A stretch of DNA of 38,329 nucleotides from an uncultured Bacteroidales bacterium (lineage in GTDB: Bacteria > Bacteroidota > Bacteroidia > Bacteroidales > UBA932): the NCBI GenBank assembly GCA_944323785.1, contig CALUTU010000018.1, positions 1-38,329 on the forward strand. Reading direction: 5' to 3'. Shown in pieces: positions 19,026 to 26,061 of the stretch. A model generated the notes under the pieces. That model was not told the origin of the DNA and did no database searches. It worked only from the letters and a program-made list of their open reading frames with translations. Both the position numbers and the translations under genes were made by a program. Every line of letters starts with the position of its first letter. Positions within the stretch are counted from its first letter, which is position 1.

Positions 19026-19503
19026 CTACTGATACGCAACGTCAGGCTTCCCACATCAACATACAAAGCCATCAGTGTCTGTAATTTCAACACTACGTAT
19101 AATTAGATGAATTACAGCAATTTATCTCGATATCAACAATTACAGACTGAAGAGATAGGAATGAAACTGTTTCTCGGAATCCGCTTCTGAGTATGCTACA
19201 GGACGGGGTGATTAATTTATCCGGAAATTTCTCCATCGAGTCTGTTTTGTAATGACGCACACAAATGCCTATATAGATGCCACTTACGTCTATTACAACA
19301 AAACAGACGGTGGATAACACCTCTCTGTCCGTAATCCCAGCGAGCGACATAATGCTCTGAATATCTGCTGTTTAGCGAAACACCACCCACTACAGACTGA
19401 CTGATGGCTGTTGCCGCAACGGCACCGAATCGCGGATTTTGCTGCCGTTGTGGAAAGGGGAACGGATAATGTGGCCGGGAAGAGGCGGACAAATGATTTT
19501 TGT
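19026..19503. other. 478-bp stretch without a supported gene
   Basis: Short open frames on both strands lack recognisable protein features. An inverted repeat is present: GTCTGTTTTGT at 19240-19250 and its complement at 19298-19308, with a 47-nt spacer. Nothing else stands out. Confidence 0.4.
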
Positions 19504-19511
19504 TACTTTTG
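19504..19511 (+). promoter_or_regulatory. -7 element just upstream of the DUF454 gene
   Basis: TACTTTTG matches TAnnTTTG exactly but there is no TTTG at 19-20 bp upstream. It ends 4 bp before the probable GTG start, so a transcript from here would have almost no leader. Confidence 0.4.
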
Positions 19512-19515
19512 GGGC

Positions 19516-19875
19516 GTGAATTATCTGCTGATCATATTGGGGGCCGTGTCGCTCGGGCTGGGTGTGACCGGGATGTTCCTGCCGGTTCTGCCGACCACCC
19601 CTTTCCTGCTGCTGACGGCGTGGTGCTGGCTTAAAGGCTCGCCTCGGCTGTACGCCTGGCTTATGTCACAGCCGAGACTGGGCCCGTATATTCGTGACTT
19701 TCAGGAGCACAGATGCATCTCCCGCAAAGTCAAGGCCGTCTCGATAGTGACCCTGTGGCTGACCATCATTCTGAGCATCATCCTGGTACACCACGCATGG
19801 CTCCGCATCCTGCTGGCCGCCATAGCCGTCGGCGTTACAGTCCACATCTTGTCCTTCACCACGAAGAACCAATAA
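19516..19875 (+). CDS. DUF454 (YbaN-like) small inner-membrane protein
   Basis: 119 aa if it starts at the GTG at 19516, which begins the conserved part (VNYLLIILGAVSLGLGVTGMFLPVLPTTPFLLLTAWCW). The LPTTPF motif after the first hydrophobic segment is the hallmark of DUF454. SSPRL-like (GSPRLYAWLM) and GPYIRDF follow, then two more hydrophobic segments (about 77-92 and 95-112). The function of the family is unknown. A longer frame exists upstream but its extra residues look non-coding. An ATG at 19573 would cut the first membrane segment. Confidence 0.8.
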   Translation: MNYLLIILGAVSLGLGVTGMFLPVLPTTPFLLLTAWCWLKGSPRLYAWLMSQPRLGPYIRDFQEHRCISRKVKAVSIVTLWLTIILSIILVHHAWLRILLAAIAVGVTVHILSFTTKNQ

Positions 19876-20049
19876 TCGGCACCACAGCCATCAAACGCAC
19901 AATCCGCCGGCATACGAATAATGAAAAGCTGTCGCTTAATTCCGTAATTATGAGTCGCCCGGCAAACTGCCCATGTATTTTCCCGTATAAACTCATCAGT
20001 TTTTATATCTTAAGCTTCTCTTTGGAGTGGACAAACTTTTGAAGAGTAA
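19876..20049. other. Spacer between the DUF454 gene and the IS element
   Basis: No gene recognised. In particular I find no 5' part of the mod gene here, so the IS does not simply split mod in two. The last three bases (TAA, 20047-20049) are the probable left copy of the IS target duplication. Confidence 0.5.
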
Positions 20050-20920
20050 GAAGTTGTTTAAATTTATTTATAATTAATTGTAAATCAGTAGGTTAATTGG
20101 AATATTTTTCGTAACTTTAAGGTTGTCAAGACATTAATGTTATGCACAAATACCCAACCAACCTGACTGATAAACAGTGGCAAGTTATAAAAAATATGCT
20201 GGACCCCAAAGAAAGATTCAGACAATATTCTCTGCGCTCTGTTTTTGACGGCATCCTGTACATCGTGAAGACCGGCGTGCAGTGGAGAATGCTCCCCTCG
20301 GATTTCGCTCCGTGGCAGACAGTGTATTACTATTTCAGCAAGTGGAAGAACGAGGGCCTGCTTGAAGAGATCTTCGACACCCTCCGCGGCATTGTCCGCC
20401 GTCTTTCGGGCAGGGCGGAGAGTCCCAGCCTTGGGATCATCGACTCAAGGAGTGTCAGGACCTCCCATCATATTGATGGTCAAAGGGGAATAGACGGAAA
20501 CAAAAAGATAAAGGGCAGGAAGGAGCACATAGTGGTTGACACACTGGGGCTGCCCATGTCAGTGAGAGTCCATCCGGCTAACGTCCATGACAGCGTAGGG
20601 GCGGAAGAGGTGCTCGAATCCATGAGATACAAATTCCCTAGGCTGAAACGGATTCTGGCTGACGGAGGGTACAGAGGTGATGCCGTCAGGGAAATGGCCG
20701 GAAAACTGCTGCGTTGCGAACTGGACATCGTGCTCAGGTCTGACAAGCAGGCGGACAAATTTGTCCCCTTACCCAAAAGATGGATTGTCGAACGCACCTT
20801 CTCCTGGCTTGAGAACTTCAGGAGGCTGACCATTGATTACGAATACAGGGCCGATACGCACGAAGCCATGATGCATATCGCTGCCATAAAATTATTTTTG
20901 AATAAAATTTAAACAGCTTC
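20050..20920 (+). mobile_element. Complete IS5-family insertion sequence, about 871 bp
   Basis: Terminal inverted repeats are visible: GAAGTTGTTTAAATTT at the left end (20050-20065) and the complement GAAGCTGTTTAAATTT at the right end (20905-20920), one mismatch in 16. Both ends are flanked by TAA (20047-20049 and 20921-20923), consistent with the 2-4 bp target duplications of IS5 subgroups. The single transposase gene between them looks intact, so the element may be active or recently so. Confidence 0.82.
20142..20912 (+). CDS. IS5-family DDE transposase
   Basis: 256 aa, single frame. The N-terminal DUF4096-like region (LTDKQWQVIKNMLDPKERFRQYSLRSVFDGILYIVKTGVQWRMLP) is typical of IS5 elements. 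The DDE catalytic residues are Asp101 in IIDSRSV, Asp174 in ILADGGYRGD and Glu217 in WIVERTFSWL. All three are present, as is the conserved DYEYR segment near the end. The start at 20142 is supported by the immediate conservation of MHKYPTNLTDKQW. The gene fills most of the element and its 3' end lies just inside the right inverted repeat. Confidence 0.92.
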   Translation: MHKYPTNLTDKQWQVIKNMLDPKERFRQYSLRSVFDGILYIVKTGVQWRMLPSDFAPWQTVYYYFSKWKNEGLLEEIFDTLRGIVRRLSGRAESPSLGIIDSRSVRTSHHIDGQRGIDGNKKIKGRKEHIVVDTLGLPMSVRVHPANVHDSVGAEEVLESMRYKFPRLKRILADGGYRGDAVREMAGKLLRCELDIVLRSDKQADKFVPLPKRWIVERTFSWLENFRRLTIDYEYRADTHEAMMHIAAIKLFLNKI

Positions 20921-20923
20921 TAA

Positions 20924-21714
20924 ATAAAGTGTTATACCATGGATCATTTGTAGAAGATATTTCTATTTTACTTTGTGATTTTTGGGATGATGTTGATTTT
21001 CAGAACACTCAACATGAAGGAGGTATTGATTTCCCGAATTCTAAAAAACCGGAAATGCTGGTAACAAGGATTTTGTCATTATTTACTAATAAACCGTAAG
21101 ATGTAGTTTTGGATAGTTTTCTCGGTTCAGGCACAACTGCTGCTGTTGCTCATAAGATGCACAGGCGGTATATAGGTGTAGAGTTGGGGAATCATGCTTA
21201 TACGCATTGTTATGAACGTCTGAAAAAAGTGGTTGACGGGTCTGATCAGGGTGGTGTCTCCAAGGCGTTGAATTGGCATGGTGGAGGAGGTTTCAAGTTT
21301 TATGAGCTGGCTCCTTCGCTGTTGAAGGAGGATGCTTACGGGCGTCTGGTAATCAATCAGGAGTATAATGCGGATATGCTTGCTGCGGCTATGGCGAAGC
21401 AGGAGGGGTTTGTGTATGAACCTTCGGTGGATGTTTATTGGAAGCAGGGGCATAGTTCGGAGAGTGACTATATTTATACGACGACTCAGTTTGTGACTGT
21501 GGAGGTTTTGTCTGGTATTGCGGACCAAATGGCTGAGGGGGAGTCTCTTCTGGTATGCTGTACTGCTTTTCAGAAGGAGTGCCGCGGAATGTTTTCGAAT
21601 ATTACTGTAAAAAAGATTCCACAGATGCTGCTGGGTAAGTGTGAATTTAATCATAATGATTATTCTCTGAATATTGTTGCATTGCCGGATAATGTGGATG
21701 AGGAGGTGCTGTAA
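20924..21714 (+). pseudogene. mod: Type III restriction-modification methyltransferase (Mod), 5'-truncated and with an internal stop
   Basis: From the right edge of the IS, the frame reads ILLCDFWDDVDFQN, then HEGGIDFPNSKKPEMLVTRI, then TNKP, a TAA (21097-21099), DVVLDSFLGSGTTAAVAHK and HRRYIGVELGNH. DFPNSKKPE and DSFLGSGTT are the hallmarks of beta-class adenine methyltransferases; the latter is the AdoMet-binding motif I. The N-terminal half, including the catalytic DPPY motif, is absent. Where related proteins carry a Gly, Asp or similar residue before DVVLD there is a stop codon. A C-terminal 201-codon frame remains open and ends 2 bp before the next gene. No functional methyltransferase can be made from this locus. 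Confidence 0.85.
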
Positions 21715-21716
21715 TT

Positions 21717-22424
21717 ATGAAAGAGTTGTTTAATATTTACTGTGATGAGAGCTGTCATCTGGAGCATGACAGACAGAAGGCTATGGCTATCGGCGGGGTC
21801 TGGTGTCCGGAGGAGAGGAAGGATGAGATATTCCGCCGTATAAGGGAGATTAAGGTGGAGCACGGGCTCAGCAGATGGATGGAGATAAAGTGAAACAAGG
21901 TGTCGAACGGACAGCTGGATTTTTATATGGATGTTGTCAATTATTTTTTTGACAACAGTGATCTGCATTTCCGGGTGCTGGTGGTGCCGGACAAGCAGAT
22001 GCTGAGGCATGGGGAGTTTAATCAGACTCACGATACGTTTTACTACAAGATGTATTTTGATATGCTCAAGACGCTGTTCGAACCTGGCTATGGATATAAT
22101 ATCTATGTGGATATTAAGGATACACGCGGACAGAAGAAGGTGGAGAAACTGCATGAGATATTGTGTAATAACCATTATGACTTCAATAGGGAGATGATCA
22201 GGAGGGTACAGCAGGTCCGCTCTGAGGAGGTGGAACTGGTGGCTGTGGCGGATCTGTTGACTGGTGCTGTGTCATATCTGCACAGAGGGCTGGAGGCAAG
22301 TGCCGCCAAGCTGCGGCTGATTGAGCGTATCAGGAGCAGGAGCGGGTATGATTTGATGCGCAGTACTCTGTATAGAGAAAACAAGTTCAACGTGTTTGTG
22401 TGGAGGGGTGGATATGGTAAATAG
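21717..22424 (+). pseudogene. DUF3800-domain protein interrupted by a TGA at codon 59
   Basis: Starting at the ATG at 21717 the frame reads MKELFNIYCDESCHLEHDRQ, then AIGGVWCP, then WMEIK, a TGA at 21891-21893, and NKVSNGQLDFYMDVVNYFF. YCDES near the N-terminus and an E-x-KW-x-KVS segment are hallmarks of DUF3800, an RNase H-like fold often found beside defence genes, so the TGA stands where Trp (TGG) is expected. After the stop the frame stays open for 176 codons and keeps family-like sequence (FHRVLVV-type strand, YVDIKDTRGQKKV, VAVADLLTGAVSYLHRG). The end overlaps the next gene by 11 bp. It is either a very recent pseudogene or a case of readthrough. Confidence 0.8.
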
Positions 22425-22992
22425 TATGGAATTGCCTAAGAAGATATATCTTGCGGAGTATGGAGGGAATTATGAGAGGAATGTTGATGCGGTGTATGAG
22501 GTGTTTGAAAGAGATTTTATCAGGCATAGGGCGATGTTCGGCTCTCATGGGCTGAGGATGAAGTATCACCCTGAGTTCCAGGGAAGGGCATATACGTTTT
22601 ATCATATGACCCATAAGGGAGAGGTGGAGAGTGAGCGGCTGCCGGATCTGCGCAGATGTGAGTGTATGCCTTGGGCCAGGCCGTCTGTTGAAAATGTGGA
22701 GTCTTGGGGACTTAAATTCTGGAGGCAGTCCAGGCAGAGGTCTGACAACAGAGTGTGTATATGTTTGGAGAGGAATGACGGTGTGGTAGATGTGGATTAT
22801 TTTGTAATACTGGAGGTGAGGAGTGATTATGTGCTGCTGTGGACGGCTTTTGTGTCGGAGTGGGAGCATCAGACGAAGAAAAAACTGAGGGAATATGAAG
22901 AGTGGAAGCTCTCTGCCGGGCAGTGTATTGTCACTCCGGATGATCTGATATGCAGTATACAGCGGGAGATAAAAGCAAGGAGCGGTCGTTAG
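22414..22992 (+). CDS. Small accessory protein of the type III R-M cassette, function unknown
   Basis: 192 aa from the ATG at 22414, overlapping the DUF3800 gene by 11 bp, so probably translationally coupled. No signal peptide or membrane segment. Conserved-looking core stretches are TFYHMTHKGEVESERLPDLRRCECMPWARP and VLLWTAFVSEWEHQTKKKLREYEEW. The His, Arg and Glu content of the first and the FVILEVRSDYVLLWTAF strand pair suggest a small RNase of the BECR type (relatives of barnase, EndoU and colicin E5). That is a guess from the pattern; I cannot confirm it. Its place between DUF3800 and res suggests a part in the defence cassette. The reading frame is intact. Confidence 0.7.
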   Translation: MVNSMELPKKIYLAEYGGNYERNVDAVYEVFERDFIRHRAMFGSHGLRMKYHPEFQGRAYTFYHMTHKGEVESERLPDLRRCECMPWARPSVENVESWGLKFWRQSRQRSDNRVCICLERNDGVVDVDYFVILEVRSDYVLLWTAFVSEWEHQTKKKLREYEEWKLSAGQCIVTPDDLICSIQREIKARSGR

Positions 22993-23135
22993 GCCGCCCC
23001 CGTAACTCCTTCAACAACATGGTTGATGAGATGCTGCAAAAATAGCGTTAGAAAAAAACAAAAACAAATTTATAAGAATAAAAATTTAGAGGATTTGGGG
23101 ATGAGGAGATTTGCAAATATCTGAATATATTAATA
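22993..23135. other. A/T-rich leader of res with a small palindrome
   Basis: 143 bp without a gene. ATTTGCAAAT (23109-23118) is a perfect 10-bp palindrome about 17 bp before the res start and could be an operator. I find no convincing TAnnTTTG promoter, so res may depend on transcription from upstream. Confidence 0.35.
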
Positions 23136-25859
23136 ATGAGCGAGATAATTGATGCCATCAGGCAGCGGATGTCGCTGCGCGAGCCATTGGCCGAGGCCCT
23201 GGGGATTGTGGCCCGGCTTACTGACAGGCTGGATCTAAAGAAACCTGAGGATGAGTCGGAGTATGCCGGATATCTTGTGAGGCAGCTGGCTTTGGCAAAG
23301 GAGGTCTGTCCCGACTGTAGGAGTTTTGAGAGGAATTTCCCGTCTTTTGCTTTTTCTATTGCGACAGGGATTGGAAAGACGCGCCTGATGGGGGCTTGTA
23401 TATCGTATTTGTATCTAAAGAAGGGGATTAAGCATTTCTTTGTGCTGGCTCCCAATCTTACTCTGTATGAGAAGTTGAAAAGAGATTTCGGAGAGGTGTC
23501 ATACCAGAAGTATGTTTTCAAGGGAATTGCAGAGTTTGTGGCAAATCCTCCGATAGTGGTGGACGGGGACAACTATAATCAGTTCCATAATATGGGGACT
23601 CTGCATAACTCTGTCGAGATAAATATTTTCAATATATCGAAGTTCAATTCAGACAGTAAGTCCAGTAAGAAAGGAGTTCCAAAAATGAGGCGGCTGTCCG
23701 AATATCTTGGGCAGTCGTATTTTGAGTATTTGTCTAGTCTGGAGGACCTGGTGATACTGATGGATGAGGCTCACAGGTATCATGCGGATGCTTCGAGGAA
23801 GGCTATTGATGAGCTGAGGCCTGTGCTGGGACTTGAGATGACGGCGACACCTACTGATGAGAAAGGAAAGTCTTTCAGGAATATTGTGTATGAGTATAAT
23901 CTCGCTCAGGCGTTGGCGGACGGGAAATATGTGAAGATACCTACGGTGGCGAGGCGGAGGAATTTCAAGAAAGGCAATATGTCCGATAGGGAATTGGATA
24001 TTATAAAGTTGGAGGATGCCTTCAGTATACATGAGAAGACGAAGGTTCAACTTGAACTGTATTCACGGCAAAACGGATTGCCGCTTGTGAAGCCCTTCAT
24101 TTGGGTGATCTGCAGGAATATCCAGCACGCTAAAGATACTTTTGAGCTTATTGAAAATGATCTTTATGGTGGTAAGTACCGGGGGAAGGTGCTGCAGATA
24201 GACAGTTCTACCAGGAAGGATGATGAAGTGGACCGACTGTTTGTGTCTCTTGAGAGTCCGGATAATAAGGTAGAGATAGTCATTCATGTCAATATGCTGA
24301 AGGAGGGGTGGGATGTTACAAATCTTTATACGATAGTGCCGCTCCGTGCTGCTGATGCTCCTATACTGATAGAGCAGTCTATAGGACGGGGACTGAGGCT
24401 TCCTTATGGAAGAAGAACAGGGTGTCCTGATGTTGATAAGCTGACGGTGATTGCTCATGAAAATTTTGAGGCTGTTATCGAGAGGGCTAATAATCCGGCT
24501 TCTGTGCTGAGCAGGCTGTCGTATGTGGAACTTGATGATGAGGATGTGTCTCCTGAGACGAGTAAGGTGGTGGCTCAGACTATTCTGGATTTGGAGGAAC
24601 AAAGGGCTCTTGAGGCGGCAAGGACGGAGGAGGATAAGAAATCTGTCAGGGATGTGTCTGATGCCAAGAGTGCTGTGTGGAAGGTGCTGTCGGAGATGCC
24701 CAGGATAATGGATTCTTCTCTGGAGAGGATAAATCCTATAAGAAGTGCTGCTGATTTGAAAAGGCCGGATGTCGTTTCTGTTGTTAAGGAGATGACAAAG
24801 CAGGAGATTATAAAAAGTGCGAAGGAGAGGTATCCTCTGTTTTATGAGGATGTGTCGAGGTCGTTGATTGCTGATGTGGACAATGTGGTGGAGACGGTTA
24901 TATATAATTTCGTGGAGAATACGATAGAGATTCCAAGAATGACAATTCAGAGAGAGGTGTGTAGAGCTGAGTATGAATGGTTCGACCTGAATACGGATTT
25001 CGGATTTTCTCTTCCTGATTTGAAACAGGAGATAGTGCGTGTCGGACTTGTGGATAAGTCTTCGGAGATTATTGAGGTGATCTCAGGACGGGAATATGAG
25101 CCGCCGGTAGGTCAAATAGTGAGTGCGCTGATGGATTATGATGATATAGATTATGTTAAGAATTCTGCGTTGCTGTATCATTTGGCGCAGCAGGCATTGG
25201 AAGCCATACAGGGGGCTGCTGGTGAGGACTCTGATGCCGCTGAGATTGTGTACAACTTTAGGGAGGCCATTGCCGGTATGATCTATAAGCAGTTGAAGGA
25301 TCATTTTGTGATGAAGCCTCTTGGGTATACAAGGCCGAAGGTATTGCCGTTTTCGGGTATTGTGGAACAGCATCTTACAGAAGTGGAAGGATATGGAAAG
25401 AGGGATTACAGGGACAGTGTTGATAAAAAGTCGGTACCGAAGATAATTTTCACCGGCTTTACTAAGTCGTATTATATGCAATGTAAGTTTGACAGTAAGA
25501 CTGAACTTGATTTTGCAAATGTGCTGGAGTCTGATGCGGATGTGAAGAAATGGCTCAGGCCGGCTTCCAGTCAGTTCAATATTTACTGGTCAAATGGTTC
25601 GAGGCGGTATGAACCGGATTTTGTCGTGGAAACGGAAAGTTGTATTTATCTTGTTGAGACTAAGGCTGCAAAAGATGTAAATGATGCGGATGTGCAAGAT
25701 AAGAAGAGGGCCGCAGAGGAATACTGTAAGAATGCGACTGAATATACAAGTGAGAATGGGGGAAAGCCGTGGAGGTATATTCTTCTTGCTCATGATGTCG
25801 TGGACAGGACTATGAGCTTTAGGTATCTTGCTGCATTGGGCGATCAGGATAGCAGGTGA
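23136..25859 (+). CDS. res: Type III restriction enzyme Res subunit (helicase plus PD-(D/E)xK nuclease)
   Basis: 907 aa, full length for the family. Superfamily 2 helicase motifs are all visible: Walker A ATGIGKT (76-82), DEAH (210-213), TATP (236-239), LKEGWDVTNL (388-397) and motif VI SIGRGLRLPYG (415-425). Near the C-terminus the nuclease motif is YEPDF, then YLVETKA (Asp828, Glu841 and Lys843). Res subunits normally cut DNA only in a complex with Mod, which supplies sequence recognition. The partner mod gene just upstream is broken, so this Res is an orphan here unless another Mod exists elsewhere. Codons end in A/T or GTG-type choices more often than in neighbouring core genes. Confidence 0.93.
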   Translation: MSEIIDAIRQRMSLREPLAEALGIVARLTDRLDLKKPEDESEYAGYLVRQLALAKEVCPDCRSFERNFPSFAFSIATGIGKTRLMGACISYLYLKKGIKHFFVLAPNLTLYEKLKRDFGEVSYQKYVFKGIAEFVANPPIVVDGDNYNQFHNMGTLHNSVEINIFNISKFNSDSKSSKKGVPKMRRLSEYLGQSYFEYLSSLEDLVILMDEAHRYHADASRKAIDELRPVLGLEMTATPTDEKGKSFRNIVYEYNLAQALADGKYVKIPTVARRRNFKKGNMSDRELDIIKLEDAFSIHEKTKVQLELYSRQNGLPLVKPFIWVICRNIQHAKDTFELIENDLYGGKYRGKVLQIDSSTRKDDEVDRLFVSLESPDNKVEIVIHVNMLKEGWDVTNLYTIVPLRAADAPILIEQSIGRGLRLPYGRRTGCPDVDKLTVIAHENFEAVIERANNPASVLSRLSYVELDDEDVSPETSKVVAQTILDLEEQRALEAARTEEDKKSVRDVSDAKSAVWKVLSEMPRIMDSSLERINPIRSAADLKRPDVVSVVKEMTKQEIIKSAKERYPLFYEDVSRSLIADVDNVVETVIYNFVENTIEIPRMTIQREVCRAEYEWFDLNTDFGFSLPDLKQEIVRVGLVDKSSEIIEVISGREYEPPVGQIVSALMDYDDIDYVKNSALLYHLAQQALEAIQGAAGEDSDAAEIVYNFREAIAGMIYKQLKDHFVMKPLGYTRPKVLPFSGIVEQHLTEVEGYGKRDYRDSVDKKSVPKIIFTGFTKSYYMQCKFDSKTELDFANVLESDADVKKWLRPASSQFNIYWSNGSRRYEPDFVVETESCIYLVETKAAKDVNDADVQDKKRAAEEYCKNATEYTSENGGKPWRYILLAHDVVDRTMSFRYLAALGDQDSR

Positions 25860-25984
25860 TAGTGTTTCTTGCAAAAGTAGAGACTGTACCTGCCTACACA
25901 GTCGTCCCTGAGTCCCCGAGCCACCTGAAATTGCCCCATGACAAAAAACGCGGTCCTGCCGCAACCTGTCAATGAGAAAAAGAA

Positions 25985-26015
25985 TTGGCCGGTCCCAGAT
26001 GCCTGAACCGGCCAA
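25985..26015 (-). terminator. Terminator of the BACON lipoprotein gene
   Basis: On the minus strand TTGGCCGGT (26015-26007) pairs with ACCGGCCAA (25993-25985) across a 13-nt loop and is followed by TTCTTTTTCTC. It lies 46 bp after the stop of the lipoprotein gene ending at 26062. Confidence 0.65.
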
Positions 26016-26061
26016 ATTCCTTACCTCACGGAAAGTCCGTGCAAGAACGTTCTTACGCCTG

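Noticed and set aside
19240-19308. 11-bp inverted repeat with a 47-nt spacer
   Set aside because: It could be the stem of an RNA or a small mobile element end, but no transposase, target duplication, promoter or T run is present.
21891-21893. TGA as a selenocysteine or reassigned codon
   Set aside because: The expected residue is Trp, not Cys/Sec, and TGA ends other genes here; a point mutation or readthrough is simpler.
25864-25874. TACTTTTG on the minus strand just after res
   Set aside because: No -33 element and no gene downstream except antisense to res; perhaps a relic of the insertion boundary, but unsupported.
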